Assembly (NCBI RefSeq): GCF_022539505.1
Contig: NC_061508.1
Location: 91,119,276-91,183,275 of the forward strand
Direction of reading: 5' to 3'
Source: Lolium rigidum
Taxonomy: Eukaryota; Streptophyta; Magnoliopsida; Poales; Poaceae
DNA: 64,000 nucleotides
Shown one piece after another: positions 52,519 to 63,642 of this stretch (position 1 is the first letter of the stretch; each line of letters begins with the position of its first letter). Under the pieces are notes generated by a model. It searched no databases. It worked only from the letters and a program-made list of their open reading frames with translations, and was not told where the DNA came from. Position numbers and translations under genes: made by a program.

Positions 52519-53630
52519 CTGGTGGAAACGGATCGGATGCGGATCGGATAGTGCCCTTCCCATATCCGTTTCCATATTTGCAAAACGAATACGGATGCGA
52601 ATACGGATGTTGCCGAATACGAATTCGGAGCGGATGTTAGTCGAATACAAATACGAATCGGATGTTTTCTCAATTCGGAGCGCATACGAATATAAGGAAA
52701 TAATAAACTTATGTCTTATAATCAAGGTTTAAAATAGCATGCTAAATGAAATATCGCCGGTCTCCTTCAAACGCTATGGACTCTATATCGTGCTAATTGC
52801 GTGCTATATTTTAAATAGCGTTTTGAAAAAATATCAAATATAGTCTAAAATTAAAGGATTTCGCTAAAAAGTTTGGATATTTAGTCCAAAAAATGACTGA
52901 ATCATACATACATAGCCACATACAACAAATAGATCTCGAATTTTTCAGAAGGCTAACATCAGTATTCCACAAGGAGACAACATAGTATAAATTATTTATT
53001 AAGAATCATCAGCATTAGCGATATTAACTTCTAATCTAGAAGAGGAACCAACATATTGCAGTTCATCATCACGAAAAAGTGAAAGTAACTTTGCCTGAAA
53101 AAATAGCGAGCTAACGCTATGAAGTTTTAGCACGATATATCATGTTATTTCACAAATAGCGCCATAGCGAGTGAAATTACTAAAATTTAACGTAGACCCT
53201 CCAAATATGCTATTGCGTGGTATTAACGGAGAAATAGCGCGCTATTTTAAACCTTGCTTATAATAAGCCAACTATAGAATGGTAGAGAGCTAACTAAACT
53301 GATATAATGCATAGTAGTTTCAAGTTCAATCCCATAAAATAACATTTGATCGACTTGTTAGGTTTTATGAGTTAGTTAATTGAAATATTGGGATCGAATT
53401 GATAAAATTGGCTAACATAATCTTATTCGGATACGGATATATCCATTTCCATATCCATATTTTCTTAAAAAATCAATACCATATTTGTATTTGTTTTTGT
53501 AAAATGGATCCGGATATTTACCATATTCATTTCCACTGACGTCCGGATTCGGATATTACCATTTCCATTTTGAATTTCCCGAATACGAATGTCGGATAAT
53601 ATGAACTATCCAGTGCCAGTTTCCACCCTA
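52519..53630. mobile_element. hAT-like non-autonomous element (outer)
   Basis: The ends share GGTGGAAAC as an inverted repeat (left ACTGGTGGAAACGG, right complement TAGGGTGGAAACTGG). Subterminal regions are packed with CGGAT, GAATACG and ATCCGT-type words on both sides, as in several hAT MITE families. An 8-bp target duplication is not convincing (TCAGTACA versus TATATACA). A second element splits it. Confidence 0.55.
52723..53256. mobile_element. hAT-type MITE nested in the outer element
   Basis: Terminal inverted repeats CAAGGTTTAAAATAGC and GCTATTTTAAACCTTG, with the 8-bp duplication CTTATAAT at 52,715-52,722 and 53,257-53,264. 534 bp, no ORF. Internal words such as ATAGCGC and GCGCTAT repeat in both orientations. 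Confidence 0.9.
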
Positions 53631-53639
53631 TATATACAC

Positions 53640-54787
53640 ACTGAAAAAAACCATATAGTGTAATTCTTCCATAACAACTATTGTCAGGTTTAAAAACATA
53701 GGCTCAAGAGTGATAAAGCACGGTAAAATCAAGATACAGCAGACCCATACATACCAAAAGAAAAACATGATAATGCATCATGCGAGAATTTAAATTGATG
53801 AACATATTAAGAATATTATCACCAGATTTTAGACAAATCCAGAGGTGGGCCGGGCTTGGAAGATTACATGGAAGATTTCTGAAGCGGCCTGGCACGAAGG
53901 GTTTTGGGCTGAATTGCCCGTGTATCTTTATTTAGTAGTTTATTATCTTAGATAAGGGTTAGAGTTTGTATCGTGCACGATGGGATATTCCCACGTTAGA
54001 AAGTCCCCTGGACTATAAATATGTACCTAGGGTTTATGGAATAAACAACAACTCACGTTCAACCCCAAAAACAAACCAATCTCGGCGCATCGCCAACTCC
54101 TTCGTCTCGAGGGTTTCTATCAGGTAAGCGACATGCTGCCTAGATCGCATCTTGCGATCTAGGCAGCACAAGCCCCACGTTGTTCATGCGTTGCTCGTAC
54201 TGAAGCGCTTTTGATGGCGAGCAACGTAGTTATCATTAGATGTGTTAGGGTTAGCATTGTTCTTCGTTTAAGCATGCTTACGTAGTGCAACCCTTGCATA
54301 TCTAGCCGCCCTCACGCCTATCTCAGGTGTGGGGGCGGCACCCCGCTTGATCATTATTTAGTAGATCTGATCCGTTACGATTGCTCCTTGTTCTACAAGG
54401 ATTAGTTCAATATCTGCAATAGTTAGGCCTTACAAAGGGGGGGAGGATCCAGTGGCACGTAGGGTGGCGTTCGCAGGTCCTAAACGGGATGTTCCGAGGA
54501 TCAACTTCATGTTGGTTTTTAGGCCTTGTTTAGGATCGGCTTACGAGCACCGTGCGTGGCCGCGAGGCCCAACCTGGAGTAGGATGATCCGATTATGCGG
54601 TGAAAACCCTAAATTGTCGTAGATCTCATTAGCTTCATCTTGATCAAGCAGGACCACCAAGTATTCGTGCACCCGGTACGAATCATGGGTGGATCGGCTC
54701 TTTGAGCCGATTCACAGGATAACCTGAGAGCCGATCGAGGCTCGTATTTAATGTTTACATGTATGCCCTGCAGGAAACTAAGCGAGG
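53640..54787 (+). repeat. LTR/leader-like sequence of an unidentified retroelement
   Basis: TATAAATA at 54,014-54,021 is followed by a leader (ACAACTCACGTTCAACC) and a consensus donor CAG|GTAAGC at 54,123. No partner LTR or coding domain is present before the gap. I recall near-identical leader sequence from Triticeae gypsy elements but cannot name the family. Hairpins lie at 54,134-54,168, 54,189-54,226 and 54,693-54,711. Confidence 0.55.
54134..54168 (+). repeat. Perfect 16-bp hairpin just inside a putative leader intron
   Basis: Arms TGCTGCCTAGATCGCA and TGCGATCTAGGCAGCA with a TCT loop. It starts 10 bp after the GTAAGC donor-like site and ~120 bp after the TATA box, so it should be transcribed. 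Confidence 0.85.
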
Positions 54788-54887
54788 NNNNNNNNNNNNN
54801 NNNNNNNNNNNNNNNNNNNNNNNNNNNNNNNNNNNNNNNNNNNNNNNNNNNNNNNNNNNNNNNNNNNNNNNNNNNNNNNNNNNNNNN
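54788..54887. other. Assembly gap of 100 N
   Basis: Exactly 100 N, the usual placeholder for a gap of unknown size. Sequence on the two sides need not be adjacent in the genome. Confidence 0.98.
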
Positions 54888-56016
54888 AAGCATCTCCACT
54901 TCATCAAGAAAGCAAGCCCTACCTTCAAGAGTGATCGCACCTCGCGAGAAGCCTTACTAACTTGGTCTAACCTTGGAGTATAGTCGTGCTAACCTCTAGG
55001 ATATCTTCTTCAAAATACCCCCCTAACACACCGTCTAACCCGTTGAGTGAACAATAGCGTCAAAGCCAAGCTACATCACCTTGTTCATCCGGTCCTTACC
55101 AAGTGAAGCTCCTGAAGATACCTCAAGACTCAAGATTAAGTGTAGTTTACCCACTAACTTCTCAACTGGTATAAGTAAGCACTGACCGTCAAGCTGAAGA
55201 TTGCCTCCGATGACCTTTGTTGCTGCTTCATGTGGATACCAACCAGGAGTTTCCTCGACTAACTAACTCACCACGCGTCCTATGGTTTAGTTAACACCGG
55301 GAGTGCCTCTTGAAGTTGTGGTCTGCACGTCGCCCCCGAAGATTCTTCAGCTGAACAAGGAAGACCGATGACTTCTTCAGAAGCCCCAGACAGAACCACG
55401 AGGCAGAAGCTCTGAGTTTTTCCGAAAGATCGATGAAAAATCTTAAGGGTGGAAGACTCCGTCTTCCACTAAAAGTTGGAGCTAACCCTAAAATTTTAAA
55501 CCTTTCTAACAAAACGTTGGAAACTTCGGATTCACTAACCCCTCTTGAAGCCGTGGACTACACAACACCCCCTGAAGATGTTCGACTCAAGACGAGAGAT
55601 CAATGCCTCCTTCGAAAGCGCCGACAAGACCCGTGGCTGAAGCTCTAATTTTCAAAAAAACCCCGCTGAAAAATTTTAAGGGTGGAAGACTTCGTCTTCC
55701 ACTAAAATTTAAAGTTAACTCTAAAAAGTTTTCAGCCCTGCTTAAGCACCTTTGGGTGCACTAACCCTCCCACAGCCTTGAACCCCTCTAGGATCGCGAA
55801 GAAACTACAGATCCAACACCTGCATGGAGTAGTCAACCTCTTCATGAAGCTCGCCATCGGCAGAAATCCATCATGTCTCCCAGAAGATGAAGCAACGACC
55901 TTCTCTACAACGGCACGTCTACAGAAGAATGGAGTCTGACTTTGGTTAAACTTTATAACCCCTCTAGTTCTACACTCAGTAATCTCGGGACGAGATTAGT
56001 TTAAGGGTGGAAGATC
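54888..56016 (+). other. 3' internal region of the TGTAACACC element
   Basis: No protease, RT or integrase is visible. The end reads CTCGGGACGAGATT, then TTTAAGGGTGGAAGATC directly before the LTR. This is the end of the polyprotein plus polypurine tract of Tekay/Del-type gypsy elements as I know them. Two earlier versions of the tract at ~55,440 and ~55,675 each carry a GTGGAAGAC/GTCTTCCAC hairpin and lie in ~230-bp diverged repeats (55,408-55,500 and 55,638-55,735). Confidence 0.6.
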
Positions 56017-59000
56017 TGTAACACCCCACTTTTTGCAACCTTGTTTATTTGTCCATAATGCAAAAATTAGGGGGAACAAAAACTTTTTCTTAAGACTATA
56101 GATAGATGAATTGCCTTGATCTGTTGGTTATGATGAATTGCCTTGATCCGTTGGTAGATGAATTGTCTTGATTTGCTTGTTGAGTTTTGTCTTGAGCTAC
56201 CTCATAGAACAACACCCCTAGTGGTTGAACAAGCAACTCACCAAATAAAACACATGTGTGGCTTAGGAAAAATTGTTTTCCTTCTTACTACATCAAACCT
56301 CTCTCCTGATGACAACCTGAGTGTGCCATCTTGATTTTCTCTTTGTAGTACAAGATAGCTCAATCATCCTTAATTCACAACTTGTTGACTTCAATGCATG
56401 GATCTCATCTATGCAACATCCTCTTCAACCTCCACGTCTTGCATGTCTCAGTCTATCCTTGCAGCACATATATCCAACTTGATCTTATGCCACATCCAAT
56501 GTTCAACTCTAGATCACTTCCTTCACTTTTATCTCTTGTTTTTATTCAAATTTAATCTTTACAAAACCAAGAGTGGGAATGATGGGTACATTATGTAGCC
56601 ACCACCTACCCTTGAGAAAACTCCTCTCTAAATGAGTTTCCTTTCTCAAAACCCTATTGTTTTTCCTCTCTGGTTTTGATCACAAAACTACTTCTAGTTT
56701 TATTAAATCTTTTCAGGATATTTCTACAAAGAAAACAAGAACTGAAATGGGTTTTGTTTCTCATCTCATTTCTACCAAGTACTGGTTTCTAAAACTTTTC
56801 TTTCTATTTTGCTTTCCTTTTCACAAAAAGGCTTGATATGGTATCTATACCATTTCTTGTTTATTTTAAGTTTGAGAAAAACTCTACTTTACTTGAGATA
56901 GTAAGTAGAATATTTTTGAACCCCTAAGTTCCAACTAGTTTTTCTCAACATCTTCAAGTTCCATTCCACTTGAGTTCATTCCCAATTGTCCCTAGACAAT
57001 TGAGGTGTTTCAAATACTTTTCAAATGAGTTCTTTTTCAAATGGCAAAACTTGCACATCTTATGCACATCTCTGATCCACCACATTTTATCCCCTCCATC
57101 CTCCAATTCTTGATCAAATGATACTTTCAAATCACTCCCAATTGACCTCTTATTTGTAGAGCAACTTATATTTCATTATGCCTATCTCAATCCTCTATTC
57201 TTTTCCATCATCATCATTGACCTCATAAATTGATGATGTATGTCAATATATTCATCCTTGTGAGTATATGGATACTTCACTCACCATCTCTCATAACCTT
57301 GCTCTACCATTGTCTCAACCACCATCACCATCCCATCTATCTTGACATGCTCATGCATTGTTGCATGTGGTCAATCCCAATCTTTTCAATTTTGAATTCA
57401 AATGAAAACTTCTATTCATCAACTCTACCTCGGGAATTATCTCCTTCATAAGTTGGTCTCAACCAAAGTGGTGGAGATTATTCTCATGGCACATGTCACC
57501 TTCATACTCCTTTTTATCTATATGTATCTACTCCTATACTTATCATCATCCAAATCACTCATGGACATTATATCCTCAACATCATGCCTTGGACTATACA
57601 CATTGATGTTGTGAATCTCTCTCACATTTCTCACTTGCTCATGACAAGAAAGGAGCCGGCCATGACTTGAAATTCGGCCAGCCCCTCCTCCTCATTTTCT
57701 TCTCTTGCAAGCCTTGTCTCCCAACTACCCCAACAATTAAATGGGCAGCCACCCACCTTGGCCAATCAAAAAAGGAGGCAGCCACCCCTCTCCCTCTATA
57801 AAAACCCCCTAGCCGGCCACCTCCTCCCCTTTGCTTCGTTTCTTCTCTTCCTACACTCCCTCACACTCTCCTCCTCCACTTCCCCACGAAATGCTGCTGC
57901 CCCTTGCTTGCATGGCCGGCCATGGCCATGGAAAGCCACCAAGATGAACCTCCCCTCCTCCCTCAAGTTTCCCCTCACCATGAGAGACTCCCTCTCCATC
58001 TTCTCCCCAACCCTAGATGGTTTAATCTCCTCTTCTTCTTCCTCCATTGCTAAGATTGGATCTTGATGCAGGTGCATGTTGGTCCAAGCATGGAGAAGGT
58101 TGAGCAATCCTCAGATCTGAAGTTCTTGAGCAAAGTTCGTCCAAAATCTTGCTGTAATTTCTGTATCTTGCTGTTTCAGATTCTGATACGAAATTGTAAA
58201 ATCCGCCAAATCTTGTGTGCAGATCCAAATCGAGTGATTCAAAGTTCCACAGATAGGTATTGAAAAGATCTACAACTTGGCGTTGGTCTCATCCTCAAAT
58301 TCGGTACGGATTTTGCATGGTAAATAAAGTTCTGAAAACATGCAGAATCACTGTTAGTTAGATTTCTCCCGTTTTACCAAACCTTTTTGAGCAAACTAAA
58401 CTGTGGGTGAAAGCCCTCTCCAATACCTTCATTTTGGCGGTGGTTTCACTTCAATTGACCTCCTGAAACTGAAATGGTTCACAGATCAAGATCTGGACAG
58501 ATCTGACTTTGTCGAATTAAACCAGGAGCTTTGAAACGAATTTTTGAATGAAACCAACTGGGTAAGAAACAACTATTCAATACCTTTCAGATGCAGCTGA
58601 CCTCATATTTTTATGATTTATGTACGATTTGTGGTGAATTAAACTTGTTCTGTGTGTTCTGCAGACATGGCTGTTAGCTTTTAATTCATCAAAAATCCAT
58701 TTTTGAACCTAATTGAGTGATTCCACTTCTGTAGGATTACTGAATGTTTTCTTAATCATCTCAAACAAGTTTCAAACCTTTATCTGTTCTGCAACTCCAT
58801 AGTTAAAGCAAATGGTGAAAACATGCAGTAAACTTGTAAATCCATTTGTGTGAGTTTCAGAAATAATTTGAACCCAAATCCAATTGTGTGTGAATCTCTG
58901 TTTAAATATCTTTCAAATGCCAGTGGCCTCATATTTTTAGGATTTTTCTACGATTTATGGCTTACAGATCTTGTTTTCTGTACAGTCAGATTCAAGGAAA

Positions 59001-61849
59001 TTCCTAAAATAGTAGGATTAACCTTTTTGGGTGATTCCAATTGGGTTAGTTTTGTATTAGTACTGGCTATCTAGGAAAAATGTTATTAGTCTCTATTCAT
59101 ACATATTTGTTGCTGTTAGTAATGTTTATGTGTGACATGCATTGTTGAAGCAAAACTTTTCGGTTTATTTAAAACCCTTGACCAACTCTTTTTATTAGAA
59201 ATGGGCAACCCTTGTTTTATGCTTGCAAAATAAAACCTCTGCAACCTAACATTAGCTCTTTTGTTTTGCTTAAGTTTTCAAATGATGTGGAATATGGTTT
59301 GCTTCCTATTTTGGATGTTGTGCTATGTGAGCAAACTAAGTTAGGAAAACTGTTTTCTACTTTTACAAAAATGTTTGAAAATGTATGTGAATGTTTTTGA
59401 TGCCAAACTAATGCACTTGTCATCTTTATGATGTTATCTACCAGGGGATACTTAGTTGTGCCTTGGTGATACCGAGAGAGGCAATTGCTAAGTCGTGGCA
59501 CTCTCATACCTTTACTAGGTAAATAAAATGGGTTTTCTTTTAGATGCTTTGTAGTATCCATAAGTCTTTAATATGTTAGCCGTAGAAGAGTGGTTAGCTT
59601 TTGATTGTTGATTGTTGAATGATGTTTTGTTGGTACAATATGATTGATTGAGTTCCTTTTGTATTTTCCGGCGATAGATGCGAACAATTCCGGAGAAGGA
59701 GAAGAAGTGAAATCGGACGAGGATTTTATTTATGTTATTGGGATTCTTATATTGATGAAGTTGAAGAAGTACAGGGACAAATAAGCCAAGGCAAGCCATC
59801 TTTTGATCTCTGATTCGGTGTCTAGTTGGATGTCATTTGTTGATATCCAAAGCACCTTAATTCTATGTGTGTTGTTCTCTTTACTATTATCATCTATGTA
59901 TGGTTGCTAGTGGGGTACTCCCTAGTGGTGATACTCCACTATTGTCATTGTGATTATGGGATGCATGGTATCATGGTCGTGCTATTCCTCTTGGTTACTT
60001 TGTATGCTCGACTTGAGCATCTTCCCTCTCAAGATAGTAACTTACACCACACCCACCACTTTTGTAATTTAGAGGTATCAATGTCCTGATCTTGGTGTAT
60101 TCTCAACTTGAGAGGAGTATGCCATGTACCCATTGGAGAGTATGTTGGATAGTGATACTCCACTATCTAAGTTGTACTTTTAGCACCACAAATCTGAAAG
60201 TATAATCCTCTTTGTGTTGGCATCATACATGCTTATCTTAAGCGAGTATGATCCACCCATTACCCCTTTATACCTTCTATGGCAAGATGACTCTCATCTC
60301 GGCCATAGTGCAATTCTAGTTCAACTCATGAAACTATAGGTTGGGAACCCCTCAAGGCTTACCTTGTTGTAAATGTTTTATGAAAACCTTGGGTGAGTTA
60401 ACCCAAGCGTATGGTTTAAGAAAGCAAAGGATCTTGGTAAAGATGTTCGGAAAAGTGGTGTATGGCTGTTTGTTGAACAACCAAGGTGTTGTGGGAAAAA
60501 TGGTTTTAAAAAGGAGCACTGCGTATAAGTGTACACCAGCCCAACTTTTATCGCGCAACCACTCTACCCTGGTGTGGGACGGGGCTTAGCCCGTAGTTTG
60601 TTGAAGCTGGCATGAGCACCCTTCACAACTCTCTAGGGAGGGTCACGATGACCTCTGACGCCGGGTTGCGCTCTGAAGGAGGCAATACACTGTCTAGACC
60701 GATAGCCGGACGATTACTGAGGGTCTTCTGTCATGGCGCCGGAGATACGCTCAAAAGGAGGTATGCTGCCGGGGTGCCGGGAAGGGGTAAGCCCGCAGGG
60801 AAGGACTCGTGCCAGTGAAGATGGGCGAAAGGTTATGTCCGGGTATCCGTCGTGGCATATGTTGCTATGCAGGGATGATGCCCACACGATAGGTATCCGG
60901 ATAGTTGTGGGGAAAGTGTGCAAACTCTGCAGAGTCAAATCTATTCGAATAGCCGCGTCCGCGGTCATGGACGGGTTGCAAAGGTCTACCTTTACCGGGG
61001 CTTGAGTTTTGTTTTGATAAATGCTTTGCAAAGAAAGTGTTGTGTTGGATGTACCGGAAGGGTACGGAAAGTGGGCGTGTGTTGACCATATGGAGATGGT
61101 CGTGGGAAAAATTGAGACCAAGTGGGGAACTCTTTCCTAGTGTTTCATGTAGAGGAACTCTTCTTTAACAAAGATATAGAGATGTCATAGGACTTCCCTA
61201 GTATCCCCATCACCTGAGATGGCGGTATGCTAACTCTTCTTCAATAAAGATATAGATATGCCATAGCTATCTTTTGAAGTATCTTCTTCAATAAAGATAT
61301 AGAGGTGTCATAGTATCACTTTAGTGTCTCCATCAATTGCGATGTCGGGATGCTATATCCACAAGAGAAATTGATTCTCTTTCACATGCTATATCCACAA
61401 GAGAAACTATTCTTCCTCTCTTGTCTCTTTTAGTTAGCTCTGTTAACACCCTTCTTGATGGTTTGCGAGTACAATTCCAATGTACTCACGGCTTTGTCCC
61501 TGGCTATTTACTTGGCCAGACTTGGAGGAACACGATGGATGAAGAAGGAGTTGGTGACGTCTATGCGAGCTAGGAACGTCTTCCCAGTCAGTTGCCTGTA
61601 GGGTTATGGCAGATGACTTGGGTACTGCGCTGCTGAAGTGATGATTGCTACTCTGATGTTTAGTTAGGCCCTCCGAGGTTGTTATGTAAGCAATGGTCAT
61701 GTGACCTCATTGTAATTTTCTTATTCCGCTTTGTAATGGATGGTGTAATTTGATATCAGTTCGGTTATGTGTTCACGGCGCACTGATCATGGGATCGTGA
61801 ACTGTATACATAACAGGGAATTTCGGACGGCTAGTCCGGGGTCCCCACA
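56017..61849 (+). repeat. 5.8-kb LTR beginning TGTAACACC (LARD-like, Sukkula-type?)
   Basis: It starts at TGTAACACCCC right after a purine tract. The proposed end is GTCCCCACA at 61,849, preceded by CTAGTCCGGGG, a 3' terminus I associate with such LTRs. A TATAAAAA box at 57,797-57,804 precedes a CT-rich leader. ORFs in between show no domain. Internal repeats are CTTCTTCAATAAAGATATAG (three versions, ~61,158-61,300), ATGCTATATCCACAAGAG (two, ~61,350 and 61,388), and two related ~90-bp stretches near 58,575 and 58,900. An LTR this long fits LARD elements such as Sukkula. No partner LTR is present to confirm it. Confidence 0.6.
57797..57804 (+). promoter_or_regulatory. TATA box in the long LTR
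   Basis: TATAAAAA after a CT-rich run and before ACCCCCTAGCCGGCC. It lies 1.8 kb into the LTR, implying a very long R-U5. Confidence 0.55.
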
Positions 61850-62035
61850 GACCGACTGCCCCCAGCCTGAAGATGGAGATTCCGAAGCTCTAAAAGTAAG
61901 ACTGGCGGCAGCCGGCAAGGACCGACTGCCCCCAGCCTGAAGATGGAGATTTCGAAGTAAAAAGAAAAAGGCCTGGCGGCAGCCGGCATGAGCCGACTGC
62001 CCCCAGCCTGAAGATGGAGATATCGGAAAGATCAA
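61850..62035 (-). repeat. Three tandem units of ~70 bp in an antisense-gene intron
   Basis: CCGACTGCCCCCAGCCTGAA recurs at 61,852, 61,922 and 61,993. The first unit begins right where the long LTR ends, so that element appears to have inserted into this array. Confidence 0.82.
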
Positions 62036-62124
62036 AGTTTCTGCCGCCGCCGGCCAACCTAAGCCGGCAGCCGACGGCCGAAAGCCGGCAAAGGGGAAGG
62101 AAAGGAAAAAATATAAGGACTCAC

Positions 62125-62463
62125 CCGCCAAGCCGCGGTCGAGCCGGCTAATCTCATCCACCCACCGCTTGGCGGTGGCCGACAGCTCTTCGGACTTGGA
62201 GGTCACCTCTTGGCGAAGCGCAAGCCGCTGCTTGTCCACCTCCTCCAGCCGCTTGCTCAGGGCCTCCACCTTCTCCTCCTCGGCCTTCTTGAGGGCGGCA
62301 AGCTCCTTGAGGTGGTTAGCCTCAAGCTGGCGCAGCCGCGTCAGCTCCCCCTCAGCCACCCTTAGCTTGGCGGCAGCGGCCCGGCCCGTTTCCTCGCTCT
62401 CGGCGCATTGGGCGCAGGCGGCCCGAAGATCCGACTCCAGTTGTGGGACCCGGGCGGCCTCAG
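62125..62463 (-). CDS. Second Tat-type antisense gene, exon 4: coiled coil
   Basis: Between acceptor TTTGCAG and donor GTGAGT the frame encodes a continuous coiled coil (ESDLRAACAQCAESEE, RLRQLEANHLKELAALKK, KRLEEVDKQRLALRQEV). It enters in phase 1 from the preceding exon and leaves in phase 1. Further exons would lie to the left, beyond the inserted long LTR element. Confidence 0.75.
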
Positions 62464-62543
62464 CTGCAAATCGGCAAAAAGAAGCCGTTAGCCAAAAAGA
62501 AATCTAAGAGAAAAAGAGCAAGTCAAAAGGAAGAAAACCCTAC

Positions 62544-62650
62544 CCTTGGCGTCCTTCAGCTCACGGGCCAAGCCGGCCATCTCAATTTTGGCCTTGTGGT
62601 AGCTGGTCACGACCTGATTATACAAGACGGTACGCCGCTCCGTAACCGCC
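62544..62650 (-). CDS. Second Tat-type antisense gene, exon 3
   Basis: A 107-bp exon between acceptor TTTCTCTCAG and donor GTAGGG encodes AVTERRTVLYNQVVTSYHKA and AGLARELKDAK. Phase 0 in and phase 1 out match both neighbours. Confidence 0.75.
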
Positions 62651-62766
62651 TGAGAGAAATAAAGTCAGATGTCTAGGCGAAACCTGGGCCGGCTCCAAGC
62701 AGCCGGCCCATGCCTCGGAGGGCTACCAGGATAACAACAGTTGTAAAAACAAGATAAAACACTCAC

Positions 62767-63563
62767 CTTGTCAGCCTCCTCCAACTTCGCCAGGTTGGTT
62801 AGGGTTTCGGTGGCTCTGGCCTTGAGGTTGGCGCGGAAGCCGGAGAAGAACATCTTCATGGGCGCCACGCCTGGCTGCCCCTCCCGGCTGGTCACCTCCC
62901 AGGCGTCCGCCTGGTGCCACGCCTTCTCCATGGTGCCAGCCGAGCCCAGGCTGGAGTCGGAGGCGGATGCCACGTTCAGCAGCCGGGCGCCCTTGGCCAC
63001 GTGGAGGCCTGCAGTCGGCTCAGACGGCCCCTCCATTCTCACCAGCGCCCGGGAGCCGGCGTCCCTTGTGCGTGCCGGCTCGTCCCTGGCCGGCTCCTCC
63101 CTCGCAGGCTCCGAAGATGGAGGCGGCGTGGTCGAAGCAGTCGGCCCGGTAGGAGCCGTCGTCCGGGTTGTCCTCCAGCACCACGACGCTGGGTGCGGGC
63201 CCGCCGACTCCGGTCGCAGACGGCGCAGCCCCGCCAGCTCCAGCTCCGGTCGCAGGAGGCATGCCCCTGCCAGCTCCGGCTGCCGGCTCCACAAACCGAG
63301 CGTGGCGCGGAAACATATCGTCCAGGGTAGGCCGGCGTACCGACTCACCCTGGGCGCCGCCGCCAGGCGCCGCAGAAGGAGGTGCAGCTGAAGAAGATGC
63401 CCCCGCGGAAGGCGGCGTAGCCGCAGGCGGCACGATAACAACGGGCGGCGTGCCCGCACGCGTCGCAGGCGTCGGGGTTGGCTCCCTCCTCTGCCGCTGG
63501 AGCGGCGACGTGATGCGGGGAGCCTGCCGAGAGCCGCCGCCCTGGGTGAACTTTATCAGAGCC
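62767..63563 (-). CDS. Second Tat-type antisense gene, exon 2: Pro/Ala-rich linker and conserved helix
   Basis: Acceptor near 63,564 (CCGACTAG) and donor GTGAGT at 62,766 bound a GC-rich exon. It encodes ALIKFTQGGG, a long Pro/Ala/Gly stretch, RRPTLDDMFPRHARFVEP and SVVVLEDNPDD. After a one-base slip near 63,115 it continues with EGPSEPTAGLHVAKGARL and MEKAWHQADAWEVTSREG. It ends LTNLAKLEEADK in phase 0. This order is that of grass PF04195-type proteins downstream of the N-terminal domain. Confidence 0.75.
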
Positions 63564-63642
63564 CTAGTCGGACAAGCAAGAGAAGATAAGTACAAAAAGA
63601 AAGGAAAGAAAAGGAATCAAACAACGAAGAAAAAAGACTTAC

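Noticed and set aside
52511..53638. 8-bp target duplication for the outer hAT-like element
   Set aside because: TCAGTACA and TATATACA match at only five of eight positions, so it is not counted as evidence.
54609..54983. Several ORFs across the N gap
   Set aside because: They are translations through 100 unknown bases and carry no evidence.
57758..58066. 102-codon ORF near the long-LTR TATA box
   Set aside because: Its ATG lies upstream of the TATA box, so it would not be in the transcript; Leu/Ser-rich by composition.
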